Origin: Nitrospirota bacterium | Lineage (GTDB): Bacteria; Nitrospirota; UBA9217 | NCBI GenBank assembly: GCA_020052615.1 | Contig: JAGVOT010000068.1 | Location: 1 to 39,830, forward strand | DNA: 39,830 nt | Direction of reading: 5' to 3' | Part shown: in pieces, positions 1-7,701 of the stretch | Layout of the letters: each line of letters starts with the position of its first letter | Numbering within the stretch: the first letter of the stretch is position 1 | Notes under the pieces: model-generated | The model's input: the letters and a program-made list of their open reading frames with translations, nothing else | What the model was told of the DNA's origin: nothing | The model's database searches: none | Made by a program: the position numbers and the translations under genes

Positions 1-89
1 GACGCGCCGGCCAGCACGAGCGACAGGACGAGCAGGCCGCACGTCCCCAGTGTCTGCAGCACTGGTTGTTGTTTTCCCGGCAGTCTCAT
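1..89 (-). CDS. N-terminus of an exported protein (runs off the window)
   Basis: Only the first 29 codons are inside the window. An ATG at 89 is preceded by a clear ribosome binding site (GGGAGGG, about 91-100). The peptide starts MRLPGKQQ and continues with a hydrophobic stretch rich in Leu, Val and Ala ending LAGA. This is a typical Sec signal peptide, so the product is probably exported or a lipoprotein. It starts 65 nt after the stop of the small Cys-rich gene at 155-391 and is probably co-transcribed with it from the sigma-54 promoter at 507-522. The mature protein is out of view, so no function can be assigned. Confidence 0.6.
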   Translation of the reverse strand, partial: MRLPGKQQPVLQTLGTCGLLVLSLVLAGA

Positions 90-154
90 GAACCCTCCCT
101 GATGGTTAGTTTCTGATGTAGATCTTCGGCCCGCGACTGTGAACGGAGCCGGGA

Positions 155-391
155 TCAACAGACGCCGAGCAGTTCTTCGCCTTCTACGGGCTGGCGCTTC
201 TCCAATTGTGCGACCTTGACGATCCCTTTCCGAACGATGCACGAGCGGCACTGGTGCACCGCAGTGCATTCGAGCGCCTTATAGGTGCAGCAATTGCACA
301 GGCTCAACAGCATCTCCAGCTTGTTCATGGCGATCCACAGCTGGATCTCCTTATACATACTATCCCTGCTCGGAAAGAAACTTACGCTCAT
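155..391 (-). CDS. small cysteine-rich protein, unknown function
   Basis: A 78-residue protein with an ideal ribosome binding site: AGGAGG at 398-403, six bases before the ATG at 391. It has no signal peptide. After an amphipathic N-terminal half, seven cysteines lie at residues 32, 34, 35, 42, 48, 51 and 78. They form CxCC, then single Cys, then CxxC, and a terminal Cys, as expected for a metal-binding or redox-active small protein. I do not recognise the family. The gene lies alone between the sigma-54 control region (507-604) and an exported protein starting at 89. Its function may therefore belong to the response governed by the neighbouring sigma-54 activator at 838-2241; that link is inference. 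Confidence 0.6.
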   Translation of the reverse strand: MSVSFFPSRDSMYKEIQLWIAMNKLEMLLSLCNCCTYKALECTAVHQCRSCIVRKGIVKVAQLEKRQPVEGEELLGVC

Positions 392-506
392 GGCATGCCT
401 CCTCTGACCCTGATGATCCTGTGGTAGCGCCCCGCGGACGGCAGGAAAATTCTCACATCCTCGCCGATGCGCTGCAGCATTGGGGCGTCAATATACCTGT
501 CACTAG

Positions 507-522
507 AGCAAGTGCCGTGCCA
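507..522 (-). promoter_or_regulatory. sigma-54 (RpoN) promoter, -24/-12
   Basis: Read on the minus strand, the site is TGGCACG, four bases, TTGCT. This matches the sigma-54 consensus TGGCACG-N4-TTGCW at every defined position. The GG of the -24 element is at 520-521 and the GC of the -12 element at 508-509, which puts transcription start near 497. That leaves about 105 nt of leader before the Cys-rich gene at 391. An IHF-like site and a dyad lie upstream in the usual order. Confidence 0.8.
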
Positions 523-540
523 GCGCAAGACCGGACGTCG

Positions 541-553
541 CAAGTGTTTGATT
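541..553 (-). promoter_or_regulatory. IHF-consensus site between activator dyad and sigma-54 promoter
   Basis: The minus strand reads AATCAAACACTTG, which fits the IHF consensus WATCAANNNNTTR exactly. It lies in an AT-rich stretch between the dyad at 574-604 and the -24 element at 522. IHF normally bends DNA here so that a bound sigma-54 activator can reach the polymerase. The match is seen; the function is inferred from position. Confidence 0.6.
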
Positions 554-573
554 ATAGATAGTAACTATTTTAC

Positions 574-604
574 GACATCCTTTGAGGGGACCGCAAAGGA
601 TGTC
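574..604. promoter_or_regulatory. perfect dyad, probable enhancer site for the sigma-54 activator
   Basis: GACATCCTTTG (574-584) and CAAAGGATGTC (594-604) form an 11-bp perfect inverted repeat with a 9-nt centre. The centre lies about 90 bp upstream of the predicted transcription start of the sigma-54 promoter at 507-522, a usual distance for an enhancer-binding-protein site. The adjacent gene (838-2241) encodes such a protein with a C-terminal helix-turn-helix. There is no T-tract on either side, so a terminator is less likely. Confidence 0.6.
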
Positions 605-837
605 CCAGACCGACTGGTTTCGCCTACAGAAGGATCGCTTCGAAGGGAGATAGAGGGGAGATTGAACGATAATTCAAGAGGTTAATGACTGTATGATAAT
701 GCCTGCGGTTGATCTCGTGCAGGGGGAGAATTACTGCACATACGAGGGAACGGTGTTCTTCGTTGAAGCTCCCGCAGGCAAGGGAAAACGGCCCCCCCCC
801 ACAGCAACCTGGCTGCAAGCGAGAGGGAACTACCCAT

Positions 838-2241
838 TCAATTTTCCTTGTCGACTTTTTGCTGAGAAGGTTCCTTCTTGAAATCAGCGGGGTTGATCTC
901 ATATTTCTTCAGAAGATTGTAGAAGTCGGCACGATACTTGCCGGCCAGCTCCGAGGCGCTGCTCACGTTCCCCCGGGTGACCTTCAGGATATTGATAAGG
1001 TATTCCTTTTCGAAGGCCTCCTTCGCTTCCTTGAGCGATTTGAGCGGCCCGTCCGCCATGCCGCCTTTCGCCGGAAGCACGCCGTCCTCGCCGATGACGT
1101 CGTCGCGCGTCATGGCCATAGCGTACTCGATGGTGTTCTCCAGCTCCCGGACGTTGCCCGGCCAGTCATGGAGCATGAGCTTCTGCAGCGCCTTCGGGGT
1201 CAGGCCTCTGACGTCCTTGTTCATCTGCCTGCCGTACTTTTTCAGAAAATGCTCGACAAGCAGGGGGATGTCCTCTTTCCGCTCCCTCAGGGGCGGCAGT
1301 TCGAGGGGGATCACATGGATGCGGTAGTACAGGTCCTCGCGGAACAGACCCTGGCTGACCAGCTTGTCCAGGTCCTTGTTCGTTGCCACGATGACCCGCA
1401 CGTCCACCGCCACGGGCCGGTCGCCGCCCACGGGGGTGAACTGACGCTCCTGCAGGACCCGCAGGAACTTCGACTGGATCGAAAGCGGCATATCGCCTAT
1501 CTCGTCCAGGAAGATGGTGCCGCCCTGGGCCTGGACGAACAGGCCCTTTGAGGTCCGGACCGCGCCGGTGAACGAACCCTTCTCATGTCCGAACAATTCG
1601 CTTTCCAGAAGGGTCTCGGGAAGAGCGGCGCAGTTGATCGCCACGAAGGGATTGCCCTTTCTTCCGCTCGAGAGGTGGAGGGCCCGCGCGATCAGTTCCT
1701 TGCCCGTGCCGCTCTCGCCATGGATATACACGGTGGAGTCGGTGGACGCGATCCGGGAGACGACCTCGAGCACGCGTTCCATTGATTCGCTCCGCGCGAC
1801 GATGTTCTCGAAGCCGTATCGCTCGGCGAGAAGCTCCTTGAGCCGGGAGATCTCCGAAGTGAGCCTCCGGTTCTCAAGGGCCCGCTCGATGTGCAGCACC
1901 AGTTCCCGGGCATCGAAGGGTTTCGTGAGATAGGTTGCAGCGCCGCGCTTCATCGCCTCCACCGCGCTCTCGATGCTGCCGTGCGCCGTCAGGATGATGA
2001 CGGGCATCCCGGGGCTTATCTTGTGCACTTCCTCCATGAGCGAGATGCCGTCCTGCTCGCCGAGCTGGAGATCTACAATGGCGAGATCGAAGGCACCCCC
2101 CGTTACCGCCGTCCTCGCCTCCTGATCGGTGAGCGCTGTCGTCACGGCATAACCGGATGATTCGAGCCGCATCTTCATCAGCCCGAGGAGGTTCCGGTCA
2201 TCATCGACGATCAGGATATTTCCCGGCGGCATGGTTGCCAT
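838..2241 (-). CDS. sigma-54-dependent response regulator (NtrC family)
   Basis: A cytoplasmic transcription activator of 467 residues. The receiver domain (about 8-125) shows the acidic cluster IVDDD, a phospho-acceptor Asp near 57 in AIVDL and a Lys near 107 (LTKPF). The AAA+ domain has Walker A GESGTGKE near 175-182, the sigma-54 contact loop near 222-227 and a Walker B with FLDEIGDM. The loop reads GSFTGA, a Ser variant of GAFTGA. The C-terminus is a Fis-type helix-turn-helix (SSASELAGKYRADFYNLL). The start is uncertain: in-frame ATGs lie at 2271, 2253, 2241 and 2232, and 2241 has AAGGA about 12 nt upstream. It follows its histidine kinase and faces a sigma-54 promoter, so it probably controls the genes at 1-391. 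Confidence 0.93.
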   Translation of the reverse strand: MATMPPGNILIVDDDRNLLGLMKMRLESSGYAVTTALTDQEARTAVTGGAFDLAIVDLQLGEQDGISLMEEVHKISPGMPVIILTAHGSIESAVEAMKRGAATYLTKPFDARELVLHIERALENRRLTSEISRLKELLAERYGFENIVARSESMERVLEVVSRIASTDSTVYIHGESGTGKELIARALHLSSGRKGNPFVAINCAALPETLLESELFGHEKGSFTGAVRTSKGLFVQAQGGTIFLDEIGDMPLSIQSKFLRVLQERQFTPVGGDRPVAVDVRVIVATNKDLDKLVSQGLFREDLYYRIHVIPLELPPLRERKEDIPLLVEHFLKKYGRQMNKDVRGLTPKALQKLMLHDWPGNVRELENTIEYAMAMTRDDVIGEDGVLPAKGGMADGPLKSLKEAKEAFEKEYLINILKVTRGNVSSASELAGKYRADFYNLLKKYEINPADFKKEPSQQKVDKEN

Positions 2242-2359
2242 ATTCGTGACCATTCCTTTCGTTGTTCCCATCGCGACCGCCGCCGGCGTCGCCTTCAACG
2301 CCGCAGCAGGAGATCGTACTCTCTCAAAGCCTCATCGCCATGATCAGGCCGGGACGCCG

Positions 2360-3802
2360 TCAGTAGGGCAGGACAAAGGTGAATGTGCATCCCTGTCCAA
2401 CTTCGCTCTCGACCCATACGACGCCGCCGTGGTCCTGGACGATGTGCTTGACGATGGCAAGGCCCAGGCCGGTCCCGGGGATCTTCTTCTTTCCCGCGAG
2501 CGTCGCCTGCCGGAACTTGTCGAAGATCGCGGACTGGTGCTCCTTCGGGATGCCCGGCCCCGTGTCGGTCACCGACACGCCCACACCGGCCTCCCGGCGG
2601 CGGACGGATATGTTCACGGCGCCCCCGGCAGGCGTGAACTTCAGCGCGTTGCCGATAAGGTTCCTGAGCACCTGCAGGATCCGCTCCTGGTCCACGGTGA
2701 CCGGCGGCACATCATCGACATCCGTCCCGATCCTGATCTTCTTTGCCTCGGCCAGCGGCAGGATCTCGCCCGCGGCCGTCGTGACCAGGGGCAACAGCTC
2801 GGTCTTCGTAAAATTGTACGCCAGCATCCCCGCTTCCAGCTTGGACAGGTCCATCAGCGAGTTCACAAGCGCAATAAGCCGGTTGCTCTCTTCGGCGACG
2901 ATCGTGAGCAGCCATTTCTGCTTCTCCGTGATCGGTCCTCCATGCCCCTCCAGGAACAGGTTCGTCCCCTCCTTGATCGACGTGAGAGGCGTGCGCAGTT
3001 CATGGGACATGAGCGAATAGAAGTCCGATTTCATCTTGTCCACGTTCCGAAGCTTGGCGCTCATGAAGTTGAACGCCTGTGCCAGGGCGCCGATCTCGGG
3101 AGGCGACCGGAGGTCCAGTTCCGGACCGTAGACGCCGCTGCCGATCTCCGCGGTCTTCTTTGCCATGCGATCCAGCGGCACGGTGATGCTCCTCGTGATC
3201 AGGATCGAGATGATGATGCCCAGCACGAGAGAGGTGGCCGTGACCGCCATCGTGACATTGCCTGCCTGTACGACCGCCTCGTTCAGCCGGGTCACCTTGC
3301 CGATGATGGACGTCTGAACCATCGCATGCATGGTCTGCAGGGCGTCGGTCATGGCGTTCTCCGCTTCGGTCTTCATCATCCGGTACCGGGAAGCGACGTA
3401 GGGCGTGCCCGTTCTGCGCAGTGCCGCCTCATCGTCGAACAGGGTCTGATAGCCCACATGAAGCGATCCGATGCGATCGATCACGGCCGGGAGCTCCGGA
3501 GAGCGGGCGAGCGCCCTCGCCTTCGCGAGATTCTTGTCGAAATCCCGCCATGCCAGAAGAAAGCCGTCGTAGAATGTCTGGTCATGGAGGGTGATGAAAT
3601 TCTTTTCATGCTCCCGTTCAGCCTTGAGCGCAGCGGCGAGGCTTTTGTGCAGGTCCAGCAGCACATTGTCCTCGAGAATGACGGAGTGGGTCACGTCGCG
3701 CACGCGGCCGAGCTTGGAGATGGAATAGAGGCTCACGCCCATGGTCAGCGTAAGCAGGAGGAGATACCCCATCATAAGCCGGAAAAAGATGCTCGTCCGC
3801 AT
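2360..3802 (-). CDS. membrane sensor histidine kinase
   Basis: A 480-residue kinase in the inner membrane. TM1 lies at about 9-28, a helical periplasmic sensor region at about 30-180, TM2 at about 183-203, then HAMP. The dimerisation domain has the phosphorylated His at 267 in SHELRTPLTS. The ATPase domain carries the N box LRNLIGNALKF, DTGPGIP and GTGLGLAI. The start at 3802 is chosen because AAGGA lies six bases upstream and TM1 follows directly; a longer frame upstream has no signal character. The response regulator lies about 120 nt downstream on the same strand, so the two form a cognate pair. The ligand is unknown; the periplasmic part resembles the four-helix-bundle type in being helical and lacking Cys. 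Confidence 0.93.
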   Translation of the reverse strand: MRTSIFFRLMMGYLLLLTLTMGVSLYSISKLGRVRDVTHSVILEDNVLLDLHKSLAAALKAEREHEKNFITLHDQTFYDGFLLAWRDFDKNLAKARALARSPELPAVIDRIGSLHVGYQTLFDDEAALRRTGTPYVASRYRMMKTEAENAMTDALQTMHAMVQTSIIGKVTRLNEAVVQAGNVTMAVTATSLVLGIIISILITRSITVPLDRMAKKTAEIGSGVYGPELDLRSPPEIGALAQAFNFMSAKLRNVDKMKSDFYSLMSHELRTPLTSIKEGTNLFLEGHGGPITEKQKWLLTIVAEESNRLIALVNSLMDLSKLEAGMLAYNFTKTELLPLVTTAAGEILPLAEAKKIRIGTDVDDVPPVTVDQERILQVLRNLIGNALKFTPAGGAVNISVRRREAGVGVSVTDTGPGIPKEHQSAIFDKFRQATLAGKKKIPGTGLGLAIVKHIVQDHGGVVWVESEVGQGCTFTFVLPY

Positions 3803-3882
3803 GAACCGTCCTTCGCAAAGCCCCAGGGATCTGATGAGGGCAGAAAAGCAGCGCCCCCTGCCTGGCAGAACAATAATTTTGG

Positions 3883-3903
3883 GTACAATTTTGGCTATTG
3901 TAC
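3883..3903. promoter_or_regulatory. inverted repeat overlapping the kinase promoter
   Basis: GTACAAT (3883-3889) and ATTGTAC (3897-3903) are perfect 7-bp arms around a 7-nt centre. They cover the predicted -10 and start site of the two-component operon, where a bound protein would block transcription. It differs from the dyad at 574-604, so a different regulator would be expected. Confidence 0.4.
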
Positions 3904-3926
3904 ACCTTTTGTCCGGCCATTTTCCA
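3897..3926 (-). promoter_or_regulatory. candidate promoter of the kinase-regulator operon
   Basis: On the minus strand TGGAAA (3921-3926) and TACAAT (3897-3902) are 18 bp apart, giving a start near 3890 and a leader of about 88 nt. The -10 element lies inside the inverted repeat listed at 3883-3903. Confidence 0.45.
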
Positions 3927-4075
3927 CACCTACTTCGCATGCACCGGGGGAGGTTCCGCCGGACCCTTTCGCAAGGATCTGGCGGCTCCCGCATTGCGGG
4001 CCGCGTGCGGATCGTTCCCCACCATCTTGCCGCATGATCGGAAGTCCGCGGGCAGGGTGTGACACGACAAAAAAC

Positions 4076-4105
4076 TTTACTCTTTCGGGCATGCGGTAGT
4101 ATAAT
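4076..4105 (+). promoter_or_regulatory. uvrA promoter with very short leader
   Basis: TTTACT (4076-4081) and TATAAT (4100-4105) are separated by 18 bp. Transcription would start near 4112, only about 10 nt before the uvrA ATG at 4123. No Shine-Dalgarno sequence is visible before that ATG. Confidence 0.55.
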
Positions 4106-4122
4106 GCTCGTTCACGATTTCT

Positions 4123-6927
4123 ATGAACAAGATCGTCCTCAAAGGCTGCCGCCAGCACAATCTCAAGAACATCGACCTCGAGATCCCGCGGGACAAGCTC
4201 GTCGTCATCACGGGCCTGTCGGGGTCAGGCAAGTCGTCGCTCGCCTTCGACACCCTCTACGCCGAAGGCCAGCGGCGGTACGTCGAAAGCCTGTCGGCCT
4301 ACGCCCGCCAGTTCCTGGGCCAGATGGACAAACCCGACGTGGATTCCATCGACGGCCTGTCGCCGGCCATCGCCATCGAGCAGAAGACCACCAGCAAGAA
4401 CCCCCGCTCCACCGTCGGCACGGTGACGGAGATCTATGACTACCTCCGGCTGCTTTTCGCCCGCATCGGGAAGCCCTATTGCTATATCTGCGGCCGGGAG
4501 ATCTCCGCCCAGACGGTCCAGCAGATCACCGACGCGGTCATGGCGCTGCCCGCGGACACGCGCATCCAGGTCCTGGCCCCCATCGTGCGCGGCCGCAAGG
4601 GAGAGTACCGGAAGGAACTGATGGCCGCGGCGGCATCGGGCTATGTCCGGGCGCGGGTGGACGGGGAGCTCAAGGAGCTTGCCGAGCCCGTTCCCATGGA
4701 CAAGAAGAAGAAGCACAGCATCGAGATCGTCATCGACCGTCTCGTGGTCAAACCGGGCATCGAACGCCGGCTCGCGGAAAGCGTCGAGGCGGCGCTGAAG
4801 CAGGCCGACGGCCTCGTGCTCATCAACCTGGTCGACAAGAAGCAGGACCTTCTGTACAGCGAGAAGCTCTCGTGCATCGTCGACGGCATCAGCTACCCCG
4901 AGATCGCGCCCAATACCTTCTCCTTCAACAGCCCCCAGGGCGCCTGCCCCACCTGCGACGGTCTGGGCGGCCTGCTCGAGTTCGACCCCGAGCTCATCAT
5001 CCCGAACAAGAACATGTCCGTGCGGGAGGGGGCGATCAAGCCCTGGGCAAAACGCACATCGGTCCACCACTACGAACAGCTCCAGTCCATCGCCGGAAGC
5101 TGCGGCTTCGACGTGAACTCGCCGGTCAAGGAGCTGAAGCAGTCGCAGCTCAAGGCCCTGCTCTTCGGCACCGGCGGGGAGGGCGGCCGGCAGATCTTCC
5201 CGAAGCATTCCTCCCGCACGAGCTGCAGGTCATTCGAAGGCATCATCCCCAATCTCAAGCGGCGGTACGACGAGACCGACTCCTTCGTCACCCAGTGGGA
5301 GATGGAGCAGTATATGAACTATCAGGCCTGCCCGGACTGCGGCGGCAGCCGCCTCCGGAAGGAATCGCTCGCGATCAGGGTGGCGGGGCTGAACATCGCC
5401 GACATCACGAAGATGAGCGTGAAACGGTCCCTGGAATTCTTCACGGACCTGACTCTCACCGAGAAGGAATCGGTCATCGCGAAGCGCATCCTGAAGGAGA
5501 TCCGGGAGCGCCTCGGGTTCATGGTGCACGTGGGGCTCGACTACCTGACGCTGGACCGCGGCGCAGCCACCCTCTCGGGCGGCGAAGGCCAGCGCATCCG
5601 GCTGGCCACGCAGATCGGCTCGTCCCTCGTGGGCGTGCTGTACATCCTCGACGAGCCCTCCATCGGCCTGCACCAGCGCGACAACCGCAGGCTCCTGGAC
5701 ACCCTGGTGCGGCTGCGGGACCTCGGGAACACCGTGCTCGTCGTGGAGCATGACGAAGAGACGATCCGCATGGCGGACCGCGTCATCGACATGGGGCCGG
5801 GCGCCGGCGTCCACGGCGGCGAGGTCATCGCCGAGGGAACGCCCGCCGAGATCGAGAAGAACGCCCGGTCGCTCACCGGCCAGTACCTTTCGGGAGCGCT
5901 CACCATAGCCGTTCCAAACGCCCGGCGGCGAGCGGAGAAGTTCATCACCGTCGTGAACGCCGGCGAGAACAACCTGAAGGACCTTACGGTCAAGTTCCCC
6001 CTCGGCGTGCTCACCTGCGTCACCGGCGTCTCGGGCTCGGGAAAAAGCACGCTCGTCGTGGACATCCTGTACCGCTCGCTCGCCCAGCGGCTCTACCGCT
6101 CCACCGAACGGGCGGGCAAACACGGAGACATCAAGGGGCTGGAGCACATCGACAAGGTCATCGACATCGACCAGTCGCCCATCGGCAGGACGCCGCGTTC
6201 GAACCCGGCCACCTACACCGGCGCCTTCGGCCCCATCCGCGACCTCTTCACCCAGCTTCCGGAGTCGCGGGTCCGCGGATACAAGGCGGGCAGGTACAGC
6301 TTCAACGTCAAGGGCGGCCGGTGCGAGGCGTGCGAAGGCGACGGCCTCATCAAGATCGAGATGCACTTCCTGCCCGATGTGTACGTGACCTGCGACGTCT
6401 GCCACGGCTCCCGGTACAACCGGGAGACGCTCGACATCAAGTACAAGGGGAAGAGCATCGCCGAGGTCCTGGCCATGACCGTTGAACAGGCCTTCGATTT
6501 CTTCCAGAACATCCCGCCGGTGCGCTCCAAGCTCCAGACCCTCCTCGATGTCGGCCTCGGCTACATCACCCTCGGCCAGTCCGCCACCACGCTCTCGGGC
6601 GGCGAATCCCAGCGGGTGAAGCTCTCGAAAGAGCTCTCCCGCCGGGCGACCGGCCGGACCCTGTACATCCTCGATGAGCCCACAACGGGCCTCCACTTTG
6701 CCGACACGCAGAAGCTCCTCGACATGCTGGCACGGCTCGTGGACTCCGGCAACACCGTGGTGGTGATCGAACACAACCTCGACGTCATCAAGACCTCCGA
6801 CTGGATCATCGACCTGGGGCCCGAAGGGGGAGACCGGGGCGGCGAGATCGTGGCGGAAGGATCGCCCGATGATGTGGCGCGGGTGCGGGGGTCCTATACG
6901 GGGCAGTTCCTGAAGAAGGTCCTGTGA
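4123..6927 (+). CDS. uvrA: excinuclease ABC subunit A
   Basis: UvrA is the damage-recognition ATPase of nucleotide excision repair; it loads UvrB on distorted DNA. The 934 residues match the usual length. Seen in order: Walker [10 protein letters not shown] at 31-39; CPTCDG and CPDCGG of the first zinc module; the first ABC signature [12 protein letters not shown] with [13 protein letters not shown]; the second Walker [10 protein letters not shown]; the second zinc finger, CEACEGDG pairing with CDVCHG; and the second signature [11 protein letters not shown] with [10 protein letters not shown]. The signatures have Gly and Ser where many homologues have Ala. The start is fixed by the conserved opening [14 protein letters not shown]. 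It has its own promoter with almost no leader, and the divergent two-component operon is upstream. Confidence 0.98.
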   Translation: MNKIVLKGCRQHNLKNIDLEIPRDKLVVITGLSGSGKSSLAFDTLYAEGQRRYVESLSAYARQFLGQMDKPDVDSIDGLSPAIAIEQKTTSKNPRSTVGTVTEIYDYLRLLFARIGKPYCYICGREISAQTVQQITDAVMALPADTRIQVLAPIVRGRKGEYRKELMAAAASGYVRARVDGELKELAEPVPMDKKKKHSIEIVIDRLVVKPGIERRLAESVEAALKQADGLVLINLVDKKQDLLYSEKLSCIVDGISYPEIAPNTFSFNSPQGACPTCDGLGGLLEFDPELIIPNKNMSVREGAIKPWAKRTSVHHYEQLQSIAGSCGFDVNSPVKELKQSQLKALLFGTGGEGGRQIFPKHSSRTSCRSFEGIIPNLKRRYDETDSFVTQWEMEQYMNYQACPDCGGSRLRKESLAIRVAGLNIADITKMSVKRSLEFFTDLTLTEKESVIAKRILKEIRERLGFMVHVGLDYLTLDRGAATLSGGEGQRIRLATQIGSSLVGVLYILDEPSIGLHQRDNRRLLDTLVRLRDLGNTVLVVEHDEETIRMADRVIDMGPGAGVHGGEVIAEGTPAEIEKNARSLTGQYLSGALTIAVPNARRRAEKFITVVNAGENNLKDLTVKFPLGVLTCVTGVSGSGKSTLVVDILYRSLAQRLYRSTERAGKHGDIKGLEHIDKVIDIDQSPIGRTPRSNPATYTGAFGPIRDLFTQLPESRVRGYKAGRYSFNVKGGRCEACEGDGLIKIEMHFLPDVYVTCDVCHGSRYNRETLDIKYKGKSIAEVLAMTVEQAFDFFQNIPPVRSKLQTLLDVGLGYITLGQSATTLSGGESQRVKLSKELSRRATGRTLYILDEPTTGLHFADTQKLLDMLARLVDSGNTVVVIEHNLDVIKTSDWIIDLGPEGGDRGGEIVAEGSPDDVARVRGSYTGQFLKKVL

Positions 6928-6965
6928 GGATTGGATAAGGTACCGTGATCCTGCAACAGCCTGGA

Positions 6966-7064
6966 ACCGCGAAGGCGCGAAGGTCGCGAAGGAAATCTTG
7001 TAGTTCTTTCATTAAAGAAAAAATAACTTTTTGACGTCCCTCGCGTTCTTCGCGCCTTCGCGGT
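6966..7064. repeat. long inverted repeat of GCGAAG motifs
   Basis: A 17-bp arm at 6966-6982 (ACCGCGAAGGCGCGAAG) has its perfect reverse complement at 7048-7064. The arms are flanked inward by further imperfect matches (CGCGAAGG and CCTCGCG). The centre, near 7004-7020, is AT-rich with a small TTCTTT/AAAGAA hairpin. It resembles a REP-like or miniature element inserted between uvrA and the next lipoprotein gene. It lacks a T-tract. Confidence 0.6.
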
Positions 7065-7140
7065 AAAATTCTTTTCGTATTTTAAGATTTACCGAATTGA
7101 AATTTAGTTGAAATTGAGATTTTATAATCAAGGAGCTCCC

Positions 7141-7611
7141 ATGAACCGCTCATTCGCCGCTGTTTTTGCCCTGGTACTCGCACTCATAATCCCCTCCTGC
7201 GGCAAGTCCCCCCTCGGGAAGGCAGGCCTCCAGGGCGAGGGCACCCTGGCCGCGATACGGGACCTGACCGGCGCCTACGAACGGCGCGACCTCGATGCCT
7301 TCCTGGAGAAGGTCGCACCGGCCTACCCTGAGCGCGATGCCTTCCTAACCTCTGTGGAGAAGATCTTCGCCACCTACCAGACGATCCAGTTCAAATTGCA
7401 CTTCACCAAGATCCTGGTCATGGTCCAGGACAAGGGGAACATCAAGGCGACCTTCACCTGGGAGGGGGAATGGCGGACAACAGGAGGCAGGATCGTGAAG
7501 GACGGGGCCCGGGTCACCCTGGTCCTCGATCCCGGTACGTATAAATTGGTCGGCATCGACGGAAAGAACATGTTCCTTCCATCCGATGCCCCGGCACCGG
7601 CAAGACAATAA
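7141..7611 (+). CDS. small predicted lipoprotein, unknown function
   Basis: A 156-residue protein. The ATG at 7141 has AAGGAG seven bases upstream; a longer in-frame start at 7108 has no ribosome site. A signal peptide with a lipobox-like IPSC at 17-20 predicts cleavage and lipidation at Cys20. The mature part (about 35-150) is a compact alpha+beta domain reminiscent of the NTF2-like/SnoaL class: an N-terminal helix with a run of acidic and Arg residues (AYERRDLDAFLEKV), then strands ending with WRTTGGRIVKDGARVTLVLD. That fold call is a guess from pattern. It stands alone between uvrA and nadB. Confidence 0.75.
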   Translation: MNRSFAAVFALVLALIIPSCGKSPLGKAGLQGEGTLAAIRDLTGAYERRDLDAFLEKVAPAYPERDAFLTSVEKIFATYQTIQFKLHFTKILVMVQDKGNIKATFTWEGEWRTTGGRIVKDGARVTLVLDPGTYKLVGIDGKNMFLPSDAPAPARQ

Positions 7612-7620
7612 ACAAACACG

Positions 7621-7678
7621 GTAGGGGCAACCCTGTGTGGTTGCCCTGATCCGGGCGGCCACGCAGGGCCGCCCCTAC
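7621..7678. repeat. dispersed double-hairpin repeat (GTAGGGGC type)
   Basis: The ends are exact inverted copies (GTAGGGGC at 7621-7628, GCCCCTAC at 7671-7678). Each half is itself a hairpin: GGGCAACC..GGTTGCCC in the left half and GGGCGGCC..GGCCGCCC in the right. The halves differ at five positions, four of them compensated within their own stems. A half copy is at 13906-13934. The element ends 23 nt before the nadB start. Confidence 0.75.
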
Positions 7679-7701
7679 AAGATCATCACGCCGCAATCGT
7701 T

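Larger units (their letters stand above)
392..837. other. intergenic control region with no further gene
   Basis: This stretch separates the Cys-rich gene from the response regulator, both on the minus strand. It holds the sigma-54 promoter, the IHF-like site and the dyad, listed separately. Short open frames here lack ribosome binding sites and recognisable sequence. A run of C residues near 791-799 lies just past the end of the regulator gene; I see no convincing terminator for that gene. Confidence 0.5.

Noticed and set aside
2231-4099. Plus-strand open frame of 622 codons antisense to the two-component genes
   Set aside because: It is a shadow of GC-rich genes on the other strand: low-complexity Arg/Pro/His composition, no ribosome site, no known domain. 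The minus-strand genes have clear motifs.
7123-7128. TATAAT just before the lipoprotein gene at 7141
   Set aside because: It would start transcription inside or after the ribosome site and has no -35 hexamer at a usable distance (TTGAAA lies about 20 bp upstream).
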